64,000 bases of DNA from Takakia lepidozioides (lineage: Eukaryota > Streptophyta > Takakiopsida > Takakiales > Takakiaceae), in the NCBI GenBank assembly GCA_030704615.1, contig CM060732.1, positions 32,841,053 to 32,905,052 on the forward strand, read 5' to 3'. A program made the translations under genes and the position numbers. The stretch's first letter is position 1; the number at the start of each line of letters is the position of its first letter. A model generated the notes under the pieces. It did not search any database, was not told the origin of the DNA, and was given only the letters and a program-made list of their open reading frames with translations. Shown piece by piece: positions 10,480 through 20,768 of this stretch.

Positions 10480-11982
10480 GGACCTTGCAATAGGGATGAC
10501 TGTAGATCAAGTGTCTGAGGACCCTGAGGCAGCAATGAGAAGGGGGCGCCAAAGATATTTCATGAGGATTCAGTTGTGTTGGACTACCCCGCACTGGAGA
10601 CACTGCAGCCAGTGTGACTGCCAAGGAGAGGGATCGATCCTACAACGAGCCAAGAGGTTCAAAGGGGGAGGGGACACACTGCTCCGAGTGTGGGAGGATG
10701 GTCGAGTGAGGATTGTGCCTCACCCAACACGTGGCATGCCCATGAGGAGTTGGGGCATTTTGGGGTGCGACGCACTCATAGTCTACTGCAGGGGCAGTAT
10801 TGGTGGCGTGGTATGCACACAGAGGTGCAACAATTTGTGGCTAGGTGCATGGTGTGTGACAGGGTGCGTGCTTCATTCAACGCCCCTACTCCACAATTGC
10901 ACCCTCTTCCGATCATGGGATTGGGCTACAGGTGGAGTCTTGACTTTGCAGGGCCGTTGCCACTGACCATGTACCACAACAAGTACGTGTTGGTGATGGT
11001 GGAGCACTTCTCCAAGTGGATTGAATTGGTTCCATTGCCTGATAAGGCTAGTGAGGGAGCTGCGTATGCATTCTTGGATTGTGTGCTTAGCTGATTCGGT
11101 GCTCCAGCTGAGGTACTCACGGACCAAGGGAGAGAGTTCTTGGGGGAGTTTCAGGCTTTGTGTGACAAGGCCTTGATAGACCACCGCACCACTTCTCGGG
11201 ATCATCCTGAGGCCGATGGCTTGGCAGAGAGAGTTGTTCAGACAGTAAAGAGGGGTTTGCGCAAGTATGGTTTGCAGAAGGGACACCTAGGAGATTGGGA
11301 CCTTCAGTTACCCTGGTTAGCCATGGGCTACAGGTTCAGCAAGCAAGCATCACTTGCCTCCTTCTCACCATACTTTCTTCTCTTTGGCCGAGAGCCGGAT
11401 TTGCCTACATCCATTCGCAGAGAAGTTGCTACCGTTCTTAACCTTGACGATCCAGACGTGTGGGCACATGCATGTGAGCAGCGTGCAGAGTTGTTCAAGA
11501 AAGTCATGCCCATGGCTTTCGAGAACCTTGCCATTGCACAAAATCGTGATACGTTGAGGTATGCTACCATACGTGGTGGGGGCTATCATCCTGGGGTTCG
11601 GAGATTCAACCCTGGTGACTATGTTTATCTGCAGCAGACTGCTCCTACGACCTTGGATGTGACTGCAGGACGTACTATTTTGAGGGTTCGAGAGGTTTTG
11701 CCCTCGGGAGTCATGATCTTGGAGGGTCGGGATGGCATGATTTGGAAGGACCATGTGCGTAATTGCGCGCCATGTCACCTTCCAAATATTGATGGAAGGG
11801 TTGACCCAAACCTGGCAGTGGTACCTGCAAGTTTGAGGTGCATGTTGTGTGGGTCTGCTAGAGGGGCAGCCACCATGCTGGTGTGTGATCAATGCTCTAG
11901 AGGTTGGCATATGAGATGCTTGACTCCACCTCTTGAGATGGTTCTTGATGGGGATTGGTTATGTCCGCATTGCATTGGATAG
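10480..11982 (+). pseudogene. Element B integrase with C-terminal PHD finger
   Basis: An HHCC zinc domain is visible (HEELGHFG then CMVC, about 10738-10858). The DDE core follows: Asp in SLDFAGPLP (near 10940), Asp in LTDQGREF (near 11120), Glu in HPEADGLAE (near 11210). A GDYVYLQ-type module resembling GPY/F lies near 11610. The last 48 residues form a complete C4HC3 PHD finger (11839-11976; CMLC, VCDQC, WHMRC, WLCPHC). A TGA at 11092 sits where C has CGA (Arg), a C-to-T change in a CpG. PHD fingers usually read histone H3 tails, so targeting to a chromatin state is an inference. Confidence 0.87.
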
Positions 11983-12229
11983 TGAGAGTGGATACAACCA
12001 TGGAAGGCTAACAAGAAATGCAAGGCCAAGCTACTAGGAGACCAACACACGAGATCCTGACTCAAGTTCACAGATTGCAAGACGGCAAGTAATGATGGGG
12101 TTGCTCTTGTACCCGGCCTCTTGGTCTATAGAGTTTGAGTACAATAGGGACAGTGATAGAGGACTTAGTACGGCTGTGGCTATTACATCTTGTAGCTATC
12201 TGGAGTTAGAGGGACCTAACCACCAGCTA
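11983..12229 (+). other. Element B 3' non-coding stretch
   Basis: Non-coding sequence between the polyprotein stop and the polypurine tract. The equivalent stretch in C (18885-19134) is recognisably related, for example in caccagctagg just before the tract. Confidence 0.6.
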
Positions 12230-12238
12230 GGGGGGCGA
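12230..12238 (+). promoter_or_regulatory. Polypurine tract of element B
   Basis: GGGGGGCGA lies immediately upstream of block B1. The identical tract lies at the matching place in C. This is the expected plus-strand primer site. It lies next to block B1 rather than next to repeat A2, which is the key oddity of these ends. Confidence 0.75.
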
Positions 12239-12828
12239 TTGTGGTATAGCTTTCTAGGATTGTGTGCTTAGATTGTGTGGTGGACAGCGATGTATGTTGT
12301 GGCATGATGCTTAAGTGCACGACAGTTGTTATGGTTTTAGTCATGGTTATCTAGAATTACCTACTTCTTAACTATGACATTTTAGATATTTATATTTATA
12401 TTTTGTGTGTTGGGACTTCATTTGGTCTCACATGCCAAGTGAGGTGTCGAGCCTCACTTGAGACATGGAGATAGGTTTTCCCCTTGTGAGTGTTGAGGAG
12501 GCTCATCTTCTTGTAGTTGAGCCTCCATGAGCTTCTCTCACCTCCATAGCTCTAGGTATTGAGAGGGAGTGTGTTGAGGGCTTTGTAGGGTGGATTCATT
12601 TAGCAAAGGTGCTCTTGGCTTGACTTAGTTTGTGATAGAGTGGATTTCACTTGGAAGGACTAGGGCTTGTTCTTCATGTGATTGCTTCATGCTTTGAGAG
12701 CTTTCATTGTCTTCTACTTCTCTCATTTCTCATCTCTTATCATTGTGGTATAGCTTTCTAGGATTGTGTGCTTAGATTGTGTGGTGGACAGCGATGTATG
12801 TTGTGGCACGATGCTTAGGTGCACGACA
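12239..12828 (+). repeat. Element B right end: B1 - A2 - B2 split repeats
   Basis: B1 is 12239-12324 (86 bp), then two bases GT, then A2 12327-12742, then B2 12743-12828 (86 bp). B1 and B2 differ at about two bases. The B1/A2 junction reads CGACA-GT-TGTTA, and the outer termini are TGTC and CGACA. The left end has only A1, with no B block. The target duplication starts immediately after B2. Confidence 0.88.
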
Positions 12829-12832
12829 GTTG

Positions 12833-13527
12833 CCTTGCCAGCATCGCCTCTTCCTGAGCCTGCTGCTTGCGTTCCAGCCCTTGTTGTTTCATTGGGTTCT
12901 CCTGGTGGTAGTGATTATGATAATCTGGGGGAGGTAGAGGCGTGGTCGCCAAGGTTTGAGAGGTCTGACAGCTCTCTAGATAGTTGTGACCCGGACTACT
13001 ACAACTTTGACAATTTTGTGGATCCAGGCCCTGAATATTTTGAAAGTAGGCAGCAAGCAGCAAAATTAGAAAGAGACATTGAATTGTTGCAGGAAATAGA
13101 TGATCTGTTGTGTGAAGTATGTGACGAAGATCAGCTTTGGTTTGAGCGTGTAGAGAGAGTTGTTGTAGGTGATCTTGCTGCACTAACCAGTCATCACGAG
13201 GCCCTGTTCACACGACCTTTGCTTGAGCCTGGTGCGGTGATCTCCAGGGCCAGACAGCTTGCTAAGCGAGAATTTGAGCTACGCACTGAAGAGCGTCTAC
13301 CGTCCAAGGCGACCAAGTCGCGTTTTCTAAACCATCGTGAATTAACCTGGTTGGAAGTTGGCTTGTATCTGCCTCTTTCTGGTGTTCGAAGTGCAGAGCT
13401 TCATCATGGCCTTGGCGTGGTAGGGAGAAGTTGGTTGTCGTTGATGTTACAAGGCATAGGGGCTTTGATCTTTACGGTTTCAGCTCCGGCCTTGCGCCTT
13501 GGCACCTACCTATTCACAGTTAATTGA
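12833..13527 (+). pseudogene. Element A Gag region, continued after insertion B
   Basis: The A reading frame resumes here in phase after the GTTG duplication. It encodes an acidic region (DPDYYNFDNFVDPGPEYF, then LERDIELLQEIDDLL, possibly coiled-coil) and ends at a TGA near 13525. No named domain was recognised. It could be an N-terminal Gag extension or a matrix-like region. Confidence 0.6.
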
Positions 13528-14143
13528 TGGTCTGACGGATGGGGCCTTGATAGTACAGTCGTCTGATCTAGTGGTCTTGGGTGTGGGCACTGCCTTTGCT
13601 TCACAGTAGGCTCACCCGAGCGCGTTTGAGAGACTGAGTGATTGTTCAAACTCGACTGTGCTTTCGCGCACCTGGAGAGAGGGTGACACCACCCGCGTTG
13701 GCTTTTGGCTTAAAGGAGCTGATGGTTGGGAGTGGCTGGCATTGGGGATCTACGAGTTAGAATCACACAAGGTGCTGAGGGTGGTGTATTGCTCCACTTG
13801 GGTTCCAGAAGACAGCTCGCCAAGTACTTGGCCCACGCTCCACATCCCTGCGGCTTGAAGGTTATGCCTCCAATCCAACCTTGTTTCTTGCATGCTAGGT
13901 GATTCTAGTACCACTTGGTTGAGATCTGGAAGACAGAGGTCCATGCATAATTCAGGAAAACCGCTGGTCGAAAGTATAGTAGAGGTGAATGAGGAATCGG
14001 ACAACCTGCAGGCAGGTAATTTCATGGTGAGTGATGATGAATTTTGAATGTTGGGACAATGGGGGCAGTTGTGGAGTCCCCAACTGATATTCCATTAGTT
14101 GATGAGGTGTCTGGGATAGCCACCCTCGAGGGCCTTTCTGTCT
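13528..14143 (+). pseudogene. Element A degraded coding stretch
   Basis: Short open pieces in changing frames (for example 13658-13858) link the first Gag segment to the main one. They look like decayed coding sequence. No motif recognised. Confidence 0.4.
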
Positions 14144-15790
14144 ATGATCGGCGTGATGAGGACTTGGAGACTAGACGGACTGAGCCCATGCTGGCTCGGG
14201 AATTACACATTCTGCCCTCCCATCCTCCTCATGGGGATCGAAGGGTCTGGTTCGGATGTATGGGCTACTACGAGCAGTATGCTGGCCCAGGTTGCTAACT
14301 TGAGTCTTAGGATGCTGCCTGTTGTGAATTTCCCTAGTCCCACTCTCGGGGGAGGGAACTTGTTGCCCGTGAATTCGGGTATGAATGTGAGCAGTCTTCC
14401 TGTGTTGAACGTGCATGGTGTTGTTCAAGGTGGGGGTGTCATGATGCAAGGGCCCTCTAGTATGTCTGCTACTCTGCCTCCTGCCATAGCTGGTCAATCT
14501 GTGGGGGCTCTCCCTGCTACACGGGCTGGGGTGCCACCACATCTTGTCTCTAGCCAGTCCATAGATATGCATGCTAGCAATATCCCTCTTAGCAGTATCC
14601 GATCTGTGTCAACACAGCCGGTGGGAGTGGCATCCACTCTTCCCATGAGCGGCATGCCACAAACCCACTTGCAGTCTACTAACCCTGCTGCTCAGCCAAG
14701 TGTGGCAATACCTGCTCTTCCCATGGGCACGGTGGCGCCACGTCTGTCAGCCTCAACTGCTATAAGATCAGTTAGTAATAATAATGTGTGTGGTAATTCT
14801 GCATCTAATGTTGGATATGTGCATGGTAATGCTGCTCCCATAATTCCTTGTTGCCCTGCTCATGGATCTGTCCTCCCTGGTCATATCAACCATAGCCTAC
14901 CTTGTCATCTAATCCACCAGCTGACCACTCAACCTTACCCAAAATATACAATGGGAGAAGACTTTGATAGATATCTTCAGATGTTTGAGGTCATTGCTAG
15001 TGTGAATGGGGTTCCTGAGAATTTCAAGATGGCAATCTTTAGGATGAGTATGAAGGGACCAGCTCGGGACTTACTGCATGCAGCCGTGATGGATGATCCC
15101 AGCCTCAACTGGGCAACTCTGGTGGAATGGGCAAAGACCTTGTTCAAACCTCCTAAGAGGCCTCTGGATTGCTTTACCAAGCTTTCGGCCAGGACTTACC
15201 AACCTGGGGAATCCTTGTGGAAATATTACATGGATCTTAAGTTTGCTGCTGTTGAAAACATCATAGACTCGGTAGAGAGGGATCGTATGGTTAAAAGGTA
15301 TTTTCTCCTTGGGTTGCCTTCCACTATTCAGAATTGGGCTCAGCAGCGTCATTTTGTTGATGACGAGACTATGTTAGCAGAAATTAATGTTAAAATGGCA
15401 GACTTGGCTGACGTCAAATCAATGCACCATCGTGCCAAGTTTCAAGCTCCGGTGGGCTCAGAGCTTGGCATGTCTGCAACATCCTCACCCTATGCTCCTC
15501 CTAAGACATGTAAGGCTGATGATTTTACTCTTCAGGGGTTGGCTAATACTGTGGGAAGTCTTAGTGAGTCTGTGGCCACTCAGTTTGCTGCCATGCAGAC
15601 TCATCAACAAAGATGGCAGCCTCGCCACAACCAAGGAACAACAGGAGATAACAATAGGGGTCGAACCCAGACTGGGCAAGCCTATGAGTGCAATCGTGCT
15701 GCCTATTACATTTGTGGGTCTTTTGAACACTAGACGAAGCATTGTCCAGACATAGCAGGGCTACCAGAGCTGATCAAGAACAAGAAAACA
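14144..15790 (+). pseudogene. Element A Gag, capsid and zinc knuckle
   Basis: The 529-residue frame has a low-complexity Ser/Pro/Ala/Val-rich N-terminal half, then a retrotransposon Gag domain (EDFDRYLQMFEVIA, FRMSMKGPARDLLH, ARTYQPGESLWKYYMDL, KRYFLLGLP; about 14955-15320). It ends in a remnant CCHC knuckle, YYICGSFEH, then a TAG stop (15731-15733), then TKHCPD. The first knuckle Cys is Tyr and the stop falls inside the knuckle, so the motif is broken twice. Confidence 0.75.
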
Positions 15791-16257
15791 GCCAATGTCT
15801 CTTCCCCTCCTTTAAACTAGCACGATCTCTTGGGAAGGGGGCAAGAGGTCCATCATCTACCAACCCTGTTTCTTCTGTTCCGATTCAAACTGTTCTATCT
15901 ACTAACATCAAAGGTTTGCATTGTCCTCTCAGTAGGCAGACTGTTGGCCAGCAGATCAGTCCCCTCATGGCGCAGTGCCATATCCATGAGCTCAGCTTTC
16001 CCTGTGTGGTTGATACTGGATGCACTATATCTGCCATACCTTTGAGTGTTGTGAGAGTTCTTGGTCTCAAACTATGCCCTGCCACAGGTATTGAGGTGTT
16101 TGTTGCAGATGGATCCAGGTATGAGCCCTTAGGACTAGTCACTATTCCCATCAGAATTCATAAAAAGGAGGTTGTGGTTACTTGTATAGTCACCATTGGA
16201 GATCAATTCCTTCTAGGCCTTCACTGGATGACCAGAGTTGGTGCCACCATTAGCTAG
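15742..16257 (+). pseudogene. Element A aspartic protease
   Basis: VVDTGCTISAIPLSVV (near 16008-16055) carries the DTG active-site triad of retropepsins. The downstream FLLGLHWM block fits the ILG flap-end motif. The frame is closed by TAG at 16255. The position between Gag and RT is standard for gypsy elements. Confidence 0.75.
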
Positions 16258-16493
16258 CTGACTACTCCCTTCACTTTAACAATGGAGAAGGGCATGAAGT
16301 AGTGGTTCCCTTGAAAGCAATGAAGATCAAGGCTGGGTCTGCTACAGCCAATCTGTCCAGAGTCCAAGCCCTGGTAAAGGAGGTATAGCAGAACTCTCAC
16401 TCCAATCTCAATTGGAATGATTTCTACAAGTTTCAGCCTGATCTTCAACTCTTATATCAGTGGCATGTTCCTGGTGCTAAGGAAAGAACAAGG

Positions 16494-18178
16494 GTGCCCA
16501 TAGCTATTCCAAAGAATTCTACTCTAATTCGTGCACCTCTCAACATCACCATCCCTGCCTTGACCCAAAGGGTGGTCAAGTCTAGTCTGGCTTTCTTGTG
16601 TCCCGCTGCTCATTTCCTAGAAATTGAGGGTTGGAGGAGATTGACTGCTCTTAAGCACTGCCTGGTGGCCACTGGTGTTCTTGATAGAGGATATAGACAG
16701 GAGGTTAAGATCCTGATTGCTAATCCTGAACGCTTCCCTGTGACTATTAAAAAGGGGCAGGTTTTGGCTCGCATCACTGCTCTTCCCATTGCAGACATAC
16801 AAGAGGTGCATGCTGGTTTTGGTCTTGAGGCCATTGGCATCCAACATGGCCCCTTAGATGTAGTTGTTGCCTTTGCTGCAGTTGCACCACCACCTGTTCC
16901 TAATCTCAGCCTGGGAGGTAAGAAGGCCCTCACCAAAGTTTTATCTGAAATCAAGTTAGGCACAACTCTCTCCTCTAGACAAAGGAGGAAGGTGGAAGTG
17001 CTTATTGCAAAGAATCTAGATATTTTCAGTTTGGGATCCACTGACCTAGGGCGCACTCCTATTCTTCAATATGACATTGTCACTGAAGGGGCTCCTATTA
17101 AACAATTTGCTTACCGAGAGAGTGTCAAGGAACGTGCCATAATCCAGGAAGAAGTCCAGAAGATGCTTGATGCTGGTGTGATTAAACCTTCAGTCTCTCC
17201 TTGGGCTAGTCCAATTGTCCTAGTTGGAAAGAAAGATGGCACAACCCGCTTCTGTGTTGACTTCTGAAAGTTGAATGACATCACAAAAAAGGATGCCTAC
17301 TCTCTACCCAGGATTAATGAGACCTTGGATCAACTACATGGTGCTACAATTTTCTCCTCTCTTGATCTTGCATCTGGCTTTTGGCAAGTTCATCTTACTG
17401 AAGCAGCCAAGGAAAATACCTCTTTTGTGTGTCGTATGGGTAAGTGCCAATATGAGACCATGTCTTTTGGTTTGTGCAATGCCACCTCTACTTTCCAACG
17501 CCTCATGGACATTGTCTTGGGCAATCTTCGCTGGGAGTGTGCTTTAATTTATGTTGATGATATCAATGTTTACTCAGCCAGCTTTGATGCTCACTTAGCT
17601 GATCTGCAGCGTGTCTTCAGCAAATTGCGCACTGCAGGCCTTAAAGTGAAGCCCAAGAAATGTGAACTATTCATGCCTGAGCTCCACTTCCTTGGCCATG
17701 TTCTGTCCAAAGATGGTTTGCTTCCTGATCCTGCCAAGCTTGAGTCTGTTTGGGGCTTTCCTATCCCCAGGGATAAACATTGTATTAAATCCTTCCTTGG
17801 TCTGGCCTCTTATTACCGGCGCTTCATAAAGAACTTTGCTAAGCTTGCTCACCCTCTGACCAAGATGTTGTGCAAAGATGCCAGGTTTGAATGGACCTTC
17901 TCCCAACAGGCTGCTTTTGACACCCTTCGCAAGGCCTTGTGTTCAGCTCCCATCATGATGTTTTCCAACTTTGAGTTACATTTCTTGCTTCAGACTGATG
18001 CATCTAATGTTGCCATCTTTGCGATCTTATGTCAAGTTGTAGAAGGCAAGGAGCATGTCATAGCTTATGCATCCCGTCGTCTAGATCGTCATGAAAGGAA
18101 TTATTTCATATCTGATAAGGAGGGTCTAGCCCTGGTCTTTGGTGTGAAGCATTTTCGGCAATATTTGCATGGTAACCG
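16494..18178 (+). pseudogene. Element A reverse transcriptase and RNase H (5' part)
   Basis: The frame 16494-17267 includes the pre-RT region and the fingers (VIKPSVSPWASPIVLVGKKD). A TGA at 17265-17267 sits where FCVDF-R-KLN is expected, consistent with CGA to TGA. The frame continues from 17271 with SSLDLASGFWQ, SFGLCNATSTFQRLM, the catalytic IYVDDINVYS box (near 17550) and RNase H (LQTDASNVA; ending HFRQYLHGNR). Element C interrupts the next codon at ACCG; the RNase H frame resumes at 29706. Confidence 0.88.
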
Positions 18179-18875
18179 TGTCGTGCGCATACATATCGCT
18201 ACACAACTACATCGCTGTCCAAAATCACACAACACATGTGCACACCACACACTAGTATACCACTACTCCACCACTAGTCCAGACACTAGTCCAACCACTA
18301 GGCTACAACTAGTCAGTCACTAGGCTGCCACTATGCTGCCCACTATGGCAGTCACTAGTCCACACAATGATAAAGAAGAAGAATACAAGCACGAGCTCAC
18401 AAATTTGAAGCATAAACTCATGCATATATAACCTCATCACTCAAATACAAGTCAAGCCAAGTGCACCCCACGCCATGGGGAATCCACACTACGGCGCCAT
18501 AGCTAGGCGCGGTGAGGCTCAACTCGAGAAAGATGAGCCTCCCGCGCTTGCCGTGAAGATAACCACTCCAGGGCCTAAATCTGCTTTGACCCCTGGATTG
18601 ACACTTGGGCCAATCCCAAATGTCAATATGTAAAAGCTAGCTATTTCCTAGCTAGTTTCACACTAGTGGTAAAATAACTCGACAGCTGTCGTGCGCATAC
18701 ATATCGCTACACAACTACATCGATGTCCAAAACCACACAACACATGTGCACACCACACACTAGTATACCACTAGTCCACCACTAGTCCAGCCACTAGTCC
18801 AACCACTAGGCTACAACTAGTCAGTCACTAGGCTGCCACTATGCTGCCCACTATGGCAGTCACTAGTCCACACAA
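18179..18875 (-). repeat. Element C right end: B2 - A2 - B1 split repeats
   Basis: On the + axis: B2 18179-18367 (189 bp), A2 18368-18684 (317 bp), two bases GC, B1 18687-18875 (189 bp). B1 and B2 differ at about four positions. The B1/A2 junction is a perfect 12-bp palindrome, CGACAGCTGTCG (18680-18691 region). The B block is built of reiterated CTAGTGG-type words on the element strand. The left-end repeat A1 (29389-29705) lacks any B block. Confidence 0.9.
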
Positions 18876-18884
18876 TCGCCCCCC
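18876..18884 (-). promoter_or_regulatory. Polypurine tract of element C
   Basis: Reads GGGGGGCGA on the minus strand, directly before B1 and identical to the tract of element B. Confidence 0.75.
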
Positions 18885-19134
18885 TAGCTGGTGCTTAGGT
18901 CCCTCTAAGTCCAGGTAGCCACAAGATGTGATAGTGACCATAGCCTCACTAAGTCCTCCACCACTATCCCTACTACACTCAAACTCGATAGATCAAGAGG
19001 CCGGGTGCAAGAGTTGCCCCATCGTTAGTCGCCGTCTTGCAACCTGTGAACTTGAGCTTGGGATCTCATGTATTGACTCCTATGAGCTTGGCCTCCCATG
19101 TCTTGTTAGCTGCCTCCAGTCATGTCCACTGCCA

Positions 19135-20768
19135 CTATCCCAAGCAGTGTGGACACAACCAATCTCCGTCAGGAACCTTCTCAAGAGGTGGTGTCAAGCA
19201 TCCCATATGCCAACCCCTTGAGCATCGATCACACACCAGCATGGTGGCTGCCTTTGGCAGACCCACAGAGCATGCACCTCAAACCTGCAGGTACCACTGC
19301 CAAGTTTAGGGTCAACTCTGCCATCGACATTGGGAAGGTGACATGGCGCACAATTACGCACATGGTCCTTCCAAGTCATGCCATCCCGACCCTCCAAGAT
19401 CAGGACCCCTGAGGGCAACACCTCTCGAACCCTCAGAATAACACGCCCTGCAGTAACATCCAGAGTCATAAGAGCAGTCTGCTGCAAATAAACATAGTCA
19501 CCAGGGCTAAACCTCCGAACCCCAGGACGATATCCTCTACCACGTATAGTGGCATACCTCAACGTATCACGGTGCTGTGCAATGGCAAGGTTCTCAAAAG
19601 CCATGGGCATGACTTTCTTGAACAACTCTGCACGCTGATCACATGCACGTACCCACACGTCCGGATCGTCAAGGTTAAGGACTTGAGCAGTGTCCCTACG
19701 AATGGCTGCAGGCAAATCCGGCTCTCGGCCAAAGAGAAGGAAATATGGTGAGAAGGAGGCAAGTGATGCTTGTTTGCTGAACCTGTAGCCCATGACTAAC
19801 CAAGGAACCTGAAGATCCCAATCTCCTAGGTGTCCCTTTTGCAAGCCATACTTGCGCAAATCCCTCTTCACCGTCTGAACAACTCTCTCTGCTAAGCCAT
19901 CAGCCTCAGGATGATCCCGAGAAGTGGTGCGGTGGTCTATCAAGGCTTTATCACACAAAGCCTGAAACTCCCCCAAGAACTCTCTCCCTTGGTCCGTGAG
20001 TACCTCAGCTGGAGCACCAAATCGGCTAAGCACACGATCCAAGAATGCATACGCAGCCCCCTCACTAGCCTTGTCAGGCAATGGAACCAACTCAATCCAC
20101 TTGGAGAAGTGCTCCACCATCACCAACACATATCTATGGTGGCGCATAGTCAGTGGCAACGGTCCTGCAAAGTCAAGACTCCACCTGTAGCCCAATCCCA
20201 TGATTGGTAAAACATGCAACTGTGGTGTAGGGGTGTTGAATGAAGCACACACCCTGTCACACACCATGCACCTAGCCACGAACTGTTGCACCTCTGTATG
20301 CATACCACGCCACCAATACTGCCCTTGCAATAAACTGTGAGTGCGTCGCACTCCAAAATGCCCCAACTCCTCATGGGCATGCCGCACTAACCGTGCACGC
20401 TGTGTGGGGTGAGGCACAATCCTCACCCGACCATCCTCCCACACTCGAAGTAGGTGTATCCCCTCCCACTTGAACCTCTTGGCTCGTTGCAAGATCCGAT
20501 CCCTCTCCCTGGCAGTCACAGTGGCTGTCGTGTCTCCCGTGCGGAGGTAGTCCAACACAGCCGAATCCTCATGTATATCTCTGGCACCACCTGGCTCATC
20601 ACTAGCCTCAGGGTCCTCAGACATTCCATCTACAGTCATCCCTGTTGTAGGTCCAACCTGACCTCCCGATGCCAAGATACACAAAAATGCAGATGCGTGC
20701 CATCCCGACACCATCTCCTCGTCCGTCTCACCATGCCACCGAGCTCCAGTGTCATCCTGCTGGCTCAT
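19135..20768 (-). pseudogene. Element C integrase and frameshifted PHD finger
   Basis: A 524-residue open frame (20768 down to 19194) covers the end of RNase H, the HHCC zinc domain, the DDE core (LDFAGPLP, LTDQGREF, HPEADGLAE) and the GDYVYLQ module. It is one of the longest intact pieces in the element. A 2-base deficit near 19270, relative to B, pushes the PHD finger out of frame. Its Cys/His pattern can be followed in the other frame to a stop at 19135. Where B has a TGA (11092), C has the Arg codon. Confidence 0.85.

Larger units (their letters stand above)
1878..12828 (+). mobile_element. DNMT-encoding Ty3/gypsy retrotransposon B
   Basis: This 10,951-bp element is inserted in the Gag region of A with a GTTG target duplication (1874-1877 and 12829-12832). 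Termini are TGTC and CGACA. Order: repeat A1 (1878-2298), self-complementary primer site, 2.4-kb leader, Gag, protease, C5-DNMT, RT, RNase H, integrase with PHD finger, polypurine tract, B1, A2, B2. It is the same family as C by coding sequence, but its terminal repeats and leader are largely unrelated to those of C. Single-base deletions and stops (for example near 5580, 7770, 7832 and at 11092) inactivate it. A1 and A2 remain very similar, so the insertion is fairly recent. Confidence 0.92.

Noticed and set aside
12239-12828. Right end of B as a solo-LTR insertion or local tandem duplication
   Set aside because: Element C shows the same B-A-B order with unrelated sequence, and the target duplication sits exactly outside B2, which a local duplication would not predict twice.
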